Shown: positions 49,887 through 58,501, counted from the first letter of the stretch. The stretch is DNA of 64,000 nucleotides from Microbispora hainanensis (GCF_036186745.1 NZ_CP108086.1:2418001-2482000); one strand, 5' to 3'. Made by a program: numbers and translations. The notes: generated by a model not told the origin, from the letters alone.

Positions 49887-50650
49887 GGTGTCCCCTCTCC
49901 CAGGTACGCCTCGATGACGCGGGGATCGGCGCGTACCTCCGCCGGGTCGCCCACCGTCAGCAGCTCGCCGTGGTCGAGCACCGCGATGTGGTCGGAGACC
50001 TCCATGACGAGCTGCATGTTGTGCTCGATGAGCAGCACGGCCACGCCCGCCCGCGCCATGCTGGTCACCTGCTCGCCCACCATCCGCGCGCTGGTCGCGG
50101 GCAGCCCGGCGGCCGGCTCGTCGAGCACGACCACGTGGGGGTCGAGGGCGAGTACCCTGGCCAGCTCCAGGAGCTTGGCCTGGCCGAAGGGCAGGGACTC
50201 CACCGGCACGTCGGCCGAGTCGGCCAGGCCGAACCGCTCCAGCAGCTCGCGGGCGGCCGTGCGCAGCCGCCGTTCCTCCCGCCGCGCGCCCGGCGGCGCG
50301 AGCAGGGCGCCGACCAGCCCGCTGCCGCCCCGGCCGTACGCGCCCATCATGACGTTCTCCAGCACCGTGAGGCCCTTGAAGATCTCCAGGTTCTGGAAGG
50401 TGCGGGCCAGGCCCGCCGAGGCGCGCAGCTCCGGACGCTGTCCGGTGAGGTCGCGGCCGGCCACCTCGATCCTGCCCTGGTCGGGGCGTTCGAAGCCGGA
50501 GACGATGTTGGCCAGGGTGCTCTTGCCGGCTCCGTTGGGGCCGATCAACGCGGTCACCATGGCCGGCCGCACGGTCAGGCTGACGTCGTTCAGCACGCGG
50601 ACCCCGCCGAAGCTCTTGGAGACCCCCGTGATCACCAGTCCTTCGCTCAT
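49883..50650 (-). CDS. livG: Branched-chain-type ABC transporter ATPase LivG
   Basis: A 255-residue ATPase. Walker A LIGPNGAGKSTLANIVSG, signature-like ESLPFGQAKLLELARVL (SLPFGQ replaces LSGGQ, as in many LivG proteins), Walker B VVVLDEPAAGL; GLARTFQNLEIFKGLTVLENV is typical of LivG. Translationally coupled with the LivM gene upstream and LivF downstream by ATGA overlaps. Confidence 0.94.
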   Translation of the reverse strand: MSEGLVITGVSKSFGGVRVLNDVSLTVRPAMVTALIGPNGAGKSTLANIVSGFERPDQGRIEVAGRDLTGQRPELRASAGLARTFQNLEIFKGLTVLENVMMGAYGRGGSGLVGALLAPPGARREERRLRTAARELLERFGLADSADVPVESLPFGQAKLLELARVLALDPHVVVLDEPAAGLPATSARMVGEQVTSMARAGVAVLLIEHNMQLVMEVSDHIAVLDHGELLTVGDPAEVRADPRVIEAYLGEGTP

Positions 50651-51579
50651 CGGGCCCTCCTCGGCGCCAAGCGCGCGGTCAGGCCGCCGACGCCGTCGGG
50701 GAACGCCTGGACGGCCACCAGGAACACCACGCCCACGATCAGCGACTCAAACCCGGCGTACTCGGTGCCGAGCTGGGACAGGCCGGTCAGCAGCGCCGCG
50801 CCGATCAGCGGGCCGGTGGGACGGCCCGCGCCGCCGACGGTCAGGCCCACGACGAACAGCACCGCTGTGAAGAAGCCGAAGGACGAGGGGCTGACGAAGG
50901 TGTCGTGGAACGTCTGCAGGGCTCCGGCCACCCCCGCGTAGCAGCCGCTGAGGCCGAAGGCGAACAGCCTCAGCCGGTAGGCGGGCACCCCGCTCGCCAC
51001 GGCGGCGGGCTCGGAGGACCCGAGCGCCCGCAGCGCCCGGCCCGCCCGCGAGGACGCCACGTTGTGCGCCACGAGCACGCCGAGGAAGGCGAGCGCGGCG
51101 GCCAGGACGTACATCGCGGTGGTCCCGCTCACGGCCTCGCCGAGCGGCGGGATGCCGAGCAGGCCGTTGGGCCCGCCGGTCAGCCAGGTCAGCCGGCCGA
51201 ACAGCAGATAGAGCACGTAGCCCGCCGCGAGGGTGGCCATCGTGAAGTACGTGGCCCGCAGCCGCAGCGACGCCGACCCGATCAGCAGCGCGACCACGGT
51301 GACCAGCAGCGGCGCGCACACGAAGGCCAGGACCGGCGGCAGGATCGAGCGCGCGCTGAGGATGCCCGCCGTGTAGGCGCCGAGGCCGTAGAGGCCCGCC
51401 TGCGCCAGGGAGATCATCCGGGCGTGGCCGTTGATGAAGTCGAGCCCCGTGAGCAGGAGCAGCATGACGCAGAACTGCACCAGCACCGAGTGCGCGTAGT
51501 CGGAGACGAACACCAGAGGGAGGGCCACGAGCAGGACGCCGGTCGCCACCGGCGGCGACAGGACACGCGAGACGGCCAT
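50647..51579 (-). CDS. livM: Branched-chain-type ABC permease LivM
   Basis: A 310-residue permease with about nine or ten helices. LDFINGHARMISLAQAGLYGLGAYT and the loop ALRALGSSEPAAVASGVPAYRLRLFAF (coupling EAA-like region) identify LivM. The start ATG 51579 shares its A with the stop of livH (TGATG), so translation is coupled. Ends with an ATGA overlap to livG. Confidence 0.93.
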   Translation of the reverse strand: MAVSRVLSPPVATGVLLVALPLVFVSDYAHSVLVQFCVMLLLLTGLDFINGHARMISLAQAGLYGLGAYTAGILSARSILPPVLAFVCAPLLVTVVALLIGSASLRLRATYFTMATLAAGYVLYLLFGRLTWLTGGPNGLLGIPPLGEAVSGTTAMYVLAAALAFLGVLVAHNVASSRAGRALRALGSSEPAAVASGVPAYRLRLFAFGLSGCYAGVAGALQTFHDTFVSPSSFGFFTAVLFVVGLTVGGAGRPTGPLIGAALLTGLSQLGTEYAGFESLIVGVVFLVAVQAFPDGVGGLTARLAPRRAR

Positions 51580-52454
51580 CAGACGCGCACCGCCTTCCGC
51601 TGCGCGAACAGGCCGGTGGGCCGGGTGAACAGCACGATCAGCAGGACGACGAACGCGACCGCGTCGCTGTAGGTGGCCGAGCCGTACCCGGCGACCACGG
51701 CCTCGGTCAGCCCGAGCAGCAGCCCGCCGGCCAGGGCGCCGTAGAGGTTGCCCAGCCCGCCGAGCATCGCGGCGGCGAACCCCTTGAGCCCGAGCAGGGT
51801 CCCCGAGTCGTAGGACATCACCGACAGCGGTGCGAGGCCGACCCCGGCGAGCGCGCCCAGCACCCCGGCGAGCACGAACGCCCAGCGGGCGGTCGTACGG
51901 AACGGCACGCCAAGGGAGGCGACCATCTCGGGGTCGTCGGCGGCGGCCCGCAGGATCGTGCCCCGGCGGGTGCGCCGGAAGAACGCCGACAGCGCCGCGG
52001 CGACCACCACGACGACCGCGAGGTTCCACAGCGCCTGGGTGTCGACGACCGCTCCGGCGACGTGCAGCGGCGCCTCCCCGAGGAAGTGGGGAAGCTGGTA
52101 GGTGCGCGCGCCGGTGGCCAGCAGGACCACCGCCTTGATCACCAACGTCAGCCCGATCGTCGCGAGGGTGATCACGTCGGCGTTGTGGGAGCGGGAGAAA
52201 CGACCGGCCGCCAGCTCCGTCAGCAGGCCGGCCGCCACTCCGACGGCCAGGGCGGCGAGCAGGCTCACGACCAGCGGCGGTCGCAGCCACTCGTTGACGA
52301 TCCCGGCCATGACGCCGCCCAGCATGACGAACTCGCCCTGCACGAAGTTCACCGCGCCGGTGCCGTTGGCGACCACGCCGAAGCCCACGGCCACCAGCGC
52401 GTACACCGCGCCCACGCTGAGCCCGGCGAACAGGACCTGGAGCAGCAGGGTCAC
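51579..52454 (-). CDS. livH: Branched-chain-type ABC permease LivH
   Basis: A 291-residue permease of about eight helices. LLLQVLFAGLSVGAVYALVA, GAVNFVQGEFVMLGGVMAGI and the coupling loop GTILRAAADDPEMVASLGV are LivH hallmarks. GTG 52454 is chosen because GGGAGG lies 4 nt upstream and the helix begins at once; a 12-bp tandem repeat has duplicated this ribosome binding site, creating a second possible GTG at 52466. The binding-protein gene stops 101 nt upstream. Confidence 0.92.
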   Translation of the reverse strand: MTLLLQVLFAGLSVGAVYALVAVGFGVVANGTGAVNFVQGEFVMLGGVMAGIVNEWLRPPLVVSLLAALAVGVAAGLLTELAAGRFSRSHNADVITLATIGLTLVIKAVVLLATGARTYQLPHFLGEAPLHVAGAVVDTQALWNLAVVVVVAAALSAFFRRTRRGTILRAAADDPEMVASLGVPFRTTARWAFVLAGVLGALAGVGLAPLSVMSYDSGTLLGLKGFAAAMLGGLGNLYGALAGGLLLGLTEAVVAGYGSATYSDAVAFVVLLIVLFTRPTGLFAQRKAVRV

Positions 52455-52476
52455 CGGGCCTCCCACCGGGCCTCCC
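52453..52476 (-). repeat. Duplicated ribosome binding site of livH
   Basis: Two tandem 12-bp units (ACCGGGCCTCCC on the plus strand) at 52453-52464 and 52465-52476, each carrying GGGAGG in the minus-strand sense. Confidence 0.8.
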
Positions 52477-52555
52477 ACCCGGCGCGGGAGAGCGGGGGCC
52501 GGGTCGTCCGGCCCCCCGCCAGGTCTCCGCTCGGGCGAACCACGCCGGACACGAC

Positions 52556-53734
52556 CTAGCTCCCGGCGGGCACGAAGCGCGTGCCGTCCCACTTGATCAT
52601 CGTCACGCCGTCGGAGGCGAGGCCGCTGTGGTCCTGGGCGCTGTACCGGAACACGCCGGTGAGGCCGACGTACTCGCCCAGGTTCTCCAGCGCCTTGGCC
52701 AGCGCCGGGCCGTCGGTGGTGCCCGCCTTCTCGATGGCCTCGGCGGTGATCATCATGGCGTCGTACGCCTGGCCCGCGTAGACGTTGGGCTGCTCCTGGT
52801 ACTTCGCCTGGTAGGCCGTGACGAAGTCGCCGATCGTCTTCTTCTGCGGGTCGGAGTCGGGCAGCAGGTCGTAGACGGGGAGCTTGGGGGAGGCCAGCAC
52901 GGTGCCGACGCTCGCCTCCCCCGCCTGCCGCATGTACCTGTCGTCCACGAAGCCGTGGCCGTGCTGGATCAGCACCGAGTCGTCGCGCACCAGCGCCCGC
53001 GCGTTCTTGATGAAGGCGACGCCCGAGCTGTCGGTGGTCCAGGCGAGGTAGGCCTGGGGCTTGCCGGCCGCGAGCTTGCCGAGCGTGGGGGTGAAGTCGT
53101 TGGTGCCCGTGTCGAAGGACGCGACGTCCATCTTGATGCCGGCCGCGGGGACCTCCTGCTTGGCCACCTCCAGCGCCGACTGCCCGAAGCCCGTGGTGTC
53201 GGGCAGCATCGCGACCCGCGAGACGCCCTTGGCCCTCCAGAACTCGATGATCTTCTGGATGACGACGGTGTCGTTGAAGGTCGCCTTGAACGTCAGCGCG
53301 TGCGCGCTTTCCGGCTGCACGATGTTGCGGGCGCCCTCGGTGGCGACGAACAGCTTCTTCGCCGGTTCGGTGAGCTGCGCCATGGCCAGCGCGATGCCGC
53401 TGGCGCTGCCGCCGCCGACCACGACGTCGACCTTGTCACTGGTCAGCAGCTTGCGGGTCTGCGACACCGCCGTCGCCGTGTCGCCGGCCGGGTCGTAGAA
53501 CTTCCACTCGATCTTCTTGCCGTCGATGCCGCCCCGCTGGTTGATCTGGTCGATGGCGAGCTCGATGCCCTTGCGCATCTTGTCGCCGACGTTCGCCGCC
53601 GGGCCCGTCACCGAGAACAGCGTGCCGACCTTGATCGTCTTTGCTTCGCCGCCGCCGGAGTCCGCGCCGGCCGAGCAGCCGGCCACCAGGACCGCGGTGG
53701 AGAGTGCGGCGGCGAGCCCATGCCTTGTCTTCAT
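52556..53734 (-). CDS. ABC substrate-binding lipoprotein (LivJ-like)
   Basis: A 392-residue periplasmic-binding-protein type I (Peripla_BP_6). The lipobox LVAGC puts the lipidated Cys at residue 20. IKVGTLFSVTGPAANVGDKM and GIELAIDQINQRGGI are the N-terminal family pattern; RVAMLPDTTGFGQSALEVAK the hinge region. It captures the substrate outside the cell for the LivHMGF importer. AGGAGAAA precedes ATG 53734, 7 nt after the stop of the iron-sulfur subunit gene. Relatives in such operons bind aromatic or heterocyclic compounds as often as amino acids. Confidence 0.93.
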   Translation of the reverse strand: MKTRHGLAAALSTAVLVAGCSAGADSGGGEAKTIKVGTLFSVTGPAANVGDKMRKGIELAIDQINQRGGIDGKKIEWKFYDPAGDTATAVSQTRKLLTSDKVDVVVGGGSASGIALAMAQLTEPAKKLFVATEGARNIVQPESAHALTFKATFNDTVVIQKIIEFWRAKGVSRVAMLPDTTGFGQSALEVAKQEVPAAGIKMDVASFDTGTNDFTPTLGKLAAGKPQAYLAWTTDSSGVAFIKNARALVRDDSVLIQHGHGFVDDRYMRQAGEASVGTVLASPKLPVYDLLPDSDPQKKTIGDFVTAYQAKYQEQPNVYAGQAYDAMMITAEAIEKAGTTDGPALAKALENLGEYVGLTGVFRYSAQDHSGLASDGVTMIKWDGTRFVPAGS

Positions 53735-53741
53735 GTTTCTC

Positions 53742-54278
53742 CTAGTGCTGCCGATCGGTGTGCTGTTGATCGGGAACGTCGCGTTCCCACTGCTCGTCCG
53801 CCTGCCGTACGGCGGCGATGATGCCCTGGTAGCCGGTGCACCGGCAGAGGTTGCCGGACAGCGCGACGCGGATGTCGCGCTCGGACAGCCCCCGCCGGGT
53901 GCTGAGCAGCTCGTACGCCGTCATCAGCACCCCGGGGGTGCAGAACCCGCACTGCAGGGCGTGGTTGTCGGTGAAGGCGCGCCGCAGCGGATGGGAGGCC
54001 GAAGCGCCGGAGGCGAGGCCCTCCACGGTGGTGACCTCGTGCCCATCCGCCTGGACGGCCAGCAGCAGGCAGGACCGCACCGACGCGCCGTCGAGCAGGA
54101 CCGTGCACGCGCCGCACACCCCCTGCTCGCATCCGACATGCGTGCCGGTGAGCCGCAGCTTCTCGCGCAGCAGCTCGGCGAGGCTCTCGCGCGGCTCGGC
54201 CCGTACGGCGTGCTCCACGCCGTTGACGCGCAGCCGGACGAGAATCCGCTCGTCACGCTCCCCGGGACCGGTGGTCAC
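53742..54278 (-). CDS. Molybdenum hydroxylase small subunit, two [2Fe-2S] clusters
   Basis: A 178-residue CoxS/XdhA-type subunit. The plant-ferredoxin cluster uses C50, C55, C58 and C70 (HVGCEQGVCGACTVLLDG), the second cluster C110, C113, C145 and C147 (QCGFCTPGVLM, NLCRCTGYQGI). All eight are present. It carries electrons from the Mo site to FAD. The GTG start overlaps the stop of the FAD subunit gene by 4 nt (GTGA). Confidence 0.95.
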   Translation of the reverse strand: MTTGPGERDERILVRLRVNGVEHAVRAEPRESLAELLREKLRLTGTHVGCEQGVCGACTVLLDGASVRSCLLLAVQADGHEVTTVEGLASGASASHPLRRAFTDNHALQCGFCTPGVLMTAYELLSTRRGLSERDIRVALSGNLCRCTGYQGIIAAVRQADEQWERDVPDQQHTDRQH

Positions 54279-55171
54279 CGCTGCTCACCCGCCCGGGACC
54301 AGGCCGTCTCCAGGCTCCGCAGCGTCAGCGCGTACACCAGCCGCCGCCGGTGCGCGGCGTCGGTGCGGGCGTCGCCGTACGGCTCGCACTGGACCGCGGC
54401 GGCCCTCGCCACCGCCCGGAACGCCTCGGGAGACGCCGCGGACGCCTCCGCAGACGCCTCCGGAGCGGCGCCGATCAGCGAGGCCGCCGCGGGCACGCGC
54501 CACGGACGCGGCCCGACCCCGGCGCAGACGAGGGCGGCGTCCGCGATCACGCCGCCGGCGGTCAGCGTCAGCTCGCAGGCGACACCCACCAGCGGCAGGT
54601 CCGCGTGCCTGCGGCTGTACTCCACCCACGCCTGGCCGGTGCGCGGTGGCGGGAGCGGGAACCGCACGCCGATCGCCATCTCGCCCAGGGCCAGCGACGT
54701 GTGGTTCGCCCCGAGGAAGAACTCGCCGGCGGGACACGTCCTGAGCCCGGCCGCGGACGCGATGCTCACCTCGGCCCGGCAGGCCACGGCCACCGCGGGC
54801 AGCTCCGCGGACGGGTCGGCGTGCGTCAGGCTGCCGACGATCGTGCCCCGGTTGCGGATGGCGATCCTGCCGATCAACGCCGTCGCCTCGGAGAGGATCG
54901 GAATCCGGGCGCGCACGTCCGCGTCCAGCTCCACGCGGCGCTGCCGTACGGTGGCGCCGATGTGGAGCGCGTCGTCGTCCCACCGCAGGACGTCCAGGCC
55001 GGCGACGGCGTTGATGTCGACCAGCGTCCCGGGGCGCGCCGCCCGCCGGTTGAGCAGCGGCACGAGGCTCTGCCCGCCGGCGAGCACCCGGGCGTGCCGA
55101 TTCCCGGCGAGGTGGGCGAGCGTCTCCTCCAGCGAACGCGGGCGCACGTAGTCGAAGGCGGCGGGTCTCAT
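54275..55171 (-). CDS. Molybdenum hydroxylase FAD-binding subunit
   Basis: A 298-residue CoxM-type flavoprotein. FDYVRPRSLEETLAHLA, VLAGGQSLVPLLNRR (FAD pyrophosphate loop) and IRNRGTIVGSLTHADPSAELP (second FAD loop) are all conserved; the C-terminal CO_deh_flav_C domain follows. An alanine-rich insertion (residues about 230-250) encoded by GACGCCTCCG-like repeats is unusual. It passes electrons from the iron-sulfur subunit to the final acceptor. Six nucleotides separate it from the metallohydrolase gene. Confidence 0.94.
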   Translation of the reverse strand: MRPAAFDYVRPRSLEETLAHLAGNRHARVLAGGQSLVPLLNRRAARPGTLVDINAVAGLDVLRWDDDALHIGATVRQRRVELDADVRARIPILSEATALIGRIAIRNRGTIVGSLTHADPSAELPAVAVACRAEVSIASAAGLRTCPAGEFFLGANHTSLALGEMAIGVRFPLPPPRTGQAWVEYSRRHADLPLVGVACELTLTAGGVIADAALVCAGVGPRPWRVPAAASLIGAAPEASAEASAASPEAFRAVARAAAVQCEPYGDARTDAAHRRRLVYALTLRSLETAWSRAGEQR

Positions 55172-55177
55172 CGGGGG

Positions 55178-55972
55178 TCAGGCTCCGATCGGGGACCCGA
55201 TGCGGGTGATGTCCCAGGCCTCGGACATGTGCAGCGGCAGCACGTTGTCGCCGCCGATCTCCTTGAGCTTGAGCATCGTCTCGTACGACTCGAACAGGTC
55301 GGTGTGGCCGCCCGGCGGGATGACCTTGAAGTGCTCCTGCTGCTCTTCGGTGGGGTAGAAGTTCTCCTTCAGCACGCACATGCCGGCGATGACGAAGGTG
55401 CCCTCGCTCGTCTTGACGATCGCGGACTGGCCGCCGAAGGTGTGCCCGGGGGACAGGATGAGCTCGAGCCCTTCGGCGATCTTGTGCGTGCCGTCGAGGA
55501 GCTCCAGGTTCCCCTCGGCGATCTTGTCGTAGTGCTCCTTGGGGGCGAACGAGGTGGCGAACATCTCGTGCGACGGGGTGGTCTCCCACTCCCTGCGCTG
55601 CACGTAGACGGTGCTCTCCGTGAACGGGTCCATCGTCATGCAGTGGTCCCAGTCCAGATGGGACAGGACGACGAAGTCGATGTCGCGCGGGGCCAGGCCG
55701 CGGTCGCGCAGGTGCTCGGTGATCGGCTTGACGTCGACCACGTCGGCGAAGACCTGGCCGACGTGCACGAGCTGGCGGTCCTTGGGCCGGATGTGCTCGG
55801 CGTAGTCCCGGGCGCTGCAGCCCACGTCGATCAGCACGTTGAGGTCCTTGCCGCGCACCAGCCAGGACACGTACGGGATGTCGATGGCCACGCCCGCGTT
55901 GTGCATGTAGGTGAAGCGGCTCTTCTCCCTGTGCGGTCCGTACGCGACGACCATGGGCTCGATCGTGAACAA
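55178..55972 (-). CDS. N-acyl-homoserine-lactonase-like MBL metallohydrolase
   Basis: A 264-residue AHL-lactonase-type enzyme: VVLSHLDWDHCMTM is the H-x-D-H motif (His-Leu-Asp-Trp-Asp-His), GHTFGGQSAIV supplies the next His, and LPLHMSEAWD the last. I place the start at TTG 55972: AAGGAG lies 6 nt upstream, and the first ATG (55954) has no ribosome binding site. It sits between the Mo and FAD subunit genes of the hydroxylase, so it probably hydrolyses a lactone, lactam or other ring product of the hydroxylation rather than a quorum signal (inference). Confidence 0.88.
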   Translation of the reverse strand: MFTIEPMVVAYGPHREKSRFTYMHNAGVAIDIPYVSWLVRGKDLNVLIDVGCSARDYAEHIRPKDRQLVHVGQVFADVVDVKPITEHLRDRGLAPRDIDFVVLSHLDWDHCMTMDPFTESTVYVQRREWETTPSHEMFATSFAPKEHYDKIAEGNLELLDGTHKIAEGLELILSPGHTFGGQSAIVKTSEGTFVIAGMCVLKENFYPTEEQQEHFKVIPPGGHTDLFESYETMLKLKEIGGDNVLPLHMSEAWDITRIGSPIGA

Positions 55973-55992
55973 CGTTGTCTCCTTGTCGGGGA

Positions 55993-58350
55993 TCAGAAGG
56001 GGCCGGGCAGCAGACCGGACACGTAGGCGGGCGTCAGCGGGGTGCGGTCCACCTCGACGCCGAAGGGGGCGAGCGCGTCGGCGACGGCGCAGGCCACGGC
56101 GGCCGGCGTCGCGATCACTCCGGATTCGCCCATTCCCTTGCTGCCGTTGACGGTGAGCGGAGACGGCGAGCAACAGTGCCCGAGCCGTACGTGGGGGATC
56201 TCGGCGGCGGTCGGCAGCAGGTAGTCGGAGAACGAGGTGGCCAGCGGCACGCCGTCGGCGGTGTAGGGGACGTGCTCGTACAGCGCGCCGCCGACGCCCT
56301 GGACGAACGCGCCGAGGACCTGGCCCTCGACCATGAGGGGGTTGAGCATCGTGCCGCAGTCCTCCACGGCCGCGGCGTCCACCACCGCCACGTCGCCGGT
56401 CAGCGGATCGACCTCGACGACCACGGCCACGCAGCCGTTGGAGTAGGTGGCCGGGGGGTCGTAGAAGCGGTTGGCGACCAGGTCGGGCTCGGGGAGGTGC
56501 TCGCGCACGGCGGGATCGAAGTGCGCCCGGCCGGCCAGCTCGGCCAGCGGCACGCTCCGTGCCGGCACGCCGCGGACCCGGACGTGCCCCTGGTCGAACT
56601 CCAGGTCGCGGGGGTCGCACTCGAGCAGGCCGGCGGCGAGGCGGGCGAGCTTGTCCCGCAGGTCGCGGGCGGCCAGGGTGAGCGCCCCGCCGATGACCGT
56701 GGCGGTCCGGCTGGCCCTCGTGCCCGCCGTGCTGATCGGGACGGCGGCGGTGTCGTCGGCCAGCACGGTCACCGTCGCCGGGTCGACGCCCAGCACGTCG
56801 GCCACCACCTGGGCCAGAACCGTGGCGTGCCCCTGCCCCTGGGACGGCGTGCCGACCGCCACGGTCACCTCGCCGGACGGCTCCATGGTGACCCGCACGT
56901 GGTCGTGCGAGGCGAAGGACCACGACGACTGCAGCGCCCCTGCGGTGCCCCAGCCGCTGGGCTCGACGTACGGGCTGACGCCGACGCCCAGGTAGCGGCC
57001 GCGCTCGCGGGCGGCCGCGCGGCGCTCCTCCAGGCCGGTGTAGCCGATCAGGCCGGCCGCCTTGTCGAGGGACTCGACGTAGCTCCCGCTGTCGTAGTCC
57101 ATCCCGGTGGCCGAGGTGTAGGGGAACTCCCGGACGAGGTTCTGCCTGCGCAGGTCGAGCGGGTCGCGGCCGAGCAGCCGGGCGGCCCGGTCGATCAGGA
57201 CCTCCCGCGCGGAGTGGCTCGCCGTCCAGCCGACCCCCCGATACGGGGAGATCGGGGACTTGTTGGTCAGCACCGCGGTGACTTCCCAGGCCACGTTGCG
57301 GATCCGGTACGGCCCGGGCAGCAGCCCGGCCGACAGGTAGCACTCGATGAGCGCGCTCGCGCTGTTGAAGGAGTAGGCCCCGCAGTCGCCGACGATCCGT
57401 GCGCGGACCGCCTCGAACGCGCCGTCCGCCGACAGCGCCAGCTCCATGTCGACGATCTGGTCCTTGGCGTGCGGGGCGGCGGTGATGTTCTCCTGCCGGT
57501 CCTCCACCCACCGCACCGGAAGGCCGGTGGCCCGCGCGGCCAGCGCGACGGCGATCTCCTCGGGGGCCGCCGGGATCTTCTGGCCGAAGCCGCCGCCGAC
57601 GTCGGGGACGAGCACCCTGATCCGGCCCTCGCCCATCTCCAGGCAGTGCGCCAGCTTCCGCCGCAGCAGGTGGGGCGACTGGGTGGAGCAGTGCACGGTC
57701 AGCCGGTCGCCGGCCGCGTCGTAGTCCGCCAGGCAGCCGCGGGTCTCCATCGGCGCGGCGATGAAGCGGCCGGTGGTGAACCGCCCGGTGACGACGTGTG
57801 CGGCGGACGCGAAGGCGTCGTCCACGTTCCCGTACGTCCGGCTGCCCGCGTAGATCACGTTGCCGGGAATGTCCTCGAAGAGCGGCTCGGCCCGGCCGTG
57901 CTGTCCGGCGAGCGGGTCGGTGGCGGCCGGCAGCGGCGCGTAGCCGACCCGGATCAGCTCCGCCGCGTCCTCGGCCACCGCCCTGCTGCCGGCGAGCACG
58001 ATCGCCACCGGCTCTCCCACGTAGCGCACCCGGTCGGAGGCGAGGGCCGGTTGCGGGGTCTTCACCAGCCCGGGTACGGCGACGGAGTCGACCAGCGGCC
58101 GGTGTGGAAGCTCGGCCGCGGTGAGCACCGCGTGCACCCCGGGCAGCGACCGGGCCGCGCTGGTGTCGATGGAGACGATCCTCGCGTGCGCGTGGGGCGA
58201 GCGGAGGAAGTGCGCGTGCGTCATCCCCGGCACGGTGACGTCGGCGAGGAACCTCCCCGCGCCGGCGAGGAGCCGTGCGTCCTCCAGCCGCGTCAGGCGT
58301 GCGCCCAGTGCCCGCTCGCTGGGGCCGGAACCGGTGAGCCGCTCGCTCAT
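55993..58350 (-). CDS. Molybdenum hydroxylase large subunit (form II CoxL/XDH type)
   Basis: A 785-residue molybdopterin-cytosine-dinucleotide subunit. VGGGFGQK (residues 251-258) contacts the cofactor and E742 in KGMGESG is the catalytic Glu. The active-site loop reads PYRGVGW (369-375); form I CO dehydrogenase has AYRCSFR there, with the Cu-binding Cys, so this is not a CO dehydrogenase. It should hydroxylate a carbon next to nitrogen in a heterocycle or an aldehyde. First gene of the ten-gene run, divergent from a TetR regulator. Confidence 0.95.
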   Translation of the reverse strand: MSERLTGSGPSERALGARLTRLEDARLLAGAGRFLADVTVPGMTHAHFLRSPHAHARIVSIDTSAARSLPGVHAVLTAAELPHRPLVDSVAVPGLVKTPQPALASDRVRYVGEPVAIVLAGSRAVAEDAAELIRVGYAPLPAATDPLAGQHGRAEPLFEDIPGNVIYAGSRTYGNVDDAFASAAHVVTGRFTTGRFIAAPMETRGCLADYDAAGDRLTVHCSTQSPHLLRRKLAHCLEMGEGRIRVLVPDVGGGFGQKIPAAPEEIAVALAARATGLPVRWVEDRQENITAAPHAKDQIVDMELALSADGAFEAVRARIVGDCGAYSFNSASALIECYLSAGLLPGPYRIRNVAWEVTAVLTNKSPISPYRGVGWTASHSAREVLIDRAARLLGRDPLDLRRQNLVREFPYTSATGMDYDSGSYVESLDKAAGLIGYTGLEERRAAARERGRYLGVGVSPYVEPSGWGTAGALQSSWSFASHDHVRVTMEPSGEVTVAVGTPSQGQGHATVLAQVVADVLGVDPATVTVLADDTAAVPISTAGTRASRTATVIGGALTLAARDLRDKLARLAAGLLECDPRDLEFDQGHVRVRGVPARSVPLAELAGRAHFDPAVREHLPEPDLVANRFYDPPATYSNGCVAVVVEVDPLTGDVAVVDAAAVEDCGTMLNPLMVEGQVLGAFVQGVGGALYEHVPYTADGVPLATSFSDYLLPTAAEIPHVRLGHCCSPSPLTVNGSKGMGESGVIATPAAVACAVADALAPFGVEVDRTPLTPAYVSGLLPGPF

Positions 58351-58366
58351 GTCCCCTTCCGAGGAT

Positions 58367-58386
58367 CTAACAGTTCGGTCTGATAG
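58367..58386. promoter_or_regulatory. Candidate TetR operator O1 over the operon promoter
   Basis: CTAACAG-TTCGGT-CTGATAG, 7-bp arms with one mismatch, 17 bp upstream of the large-subunit gene; the minus-strand TGTTAG of the left arm could be its -10 box. Confidence 0.45.
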
Positions 58387-58477
58387 TTGTAGTCACGCCT
58401 GCCGGCCATGCTCGTTAGGTCGTGATCATCTGGGTTGATCAGTGATTTTGACCGGAGCGAGTCCGGCAGCGGAGTCC

Positions 58478-58501
58478 GTTCCTGTTTGCTCGAACAGGAA
58501 C
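58478..58501. promoter_or_regulatory. Candidate TetR operator O2
   Basis: GTTCCTGTT-TGCTCG-AACAGGAAC, a perfect inverted repeat with 9-bp arms in the middle of the divergent spacer, 92 bp before the TetR start. Confidence 0.65.

Noticed and set aside
55993-58350. Large/medium/small subunits as an aerobic CO dehydrogenase (coxLMS)
   Set aside because: The active-site loop reads PYRGVGW, without the Cys of AYRCSFR that binds copper in form I enzymes, and the operon has a solute importer.
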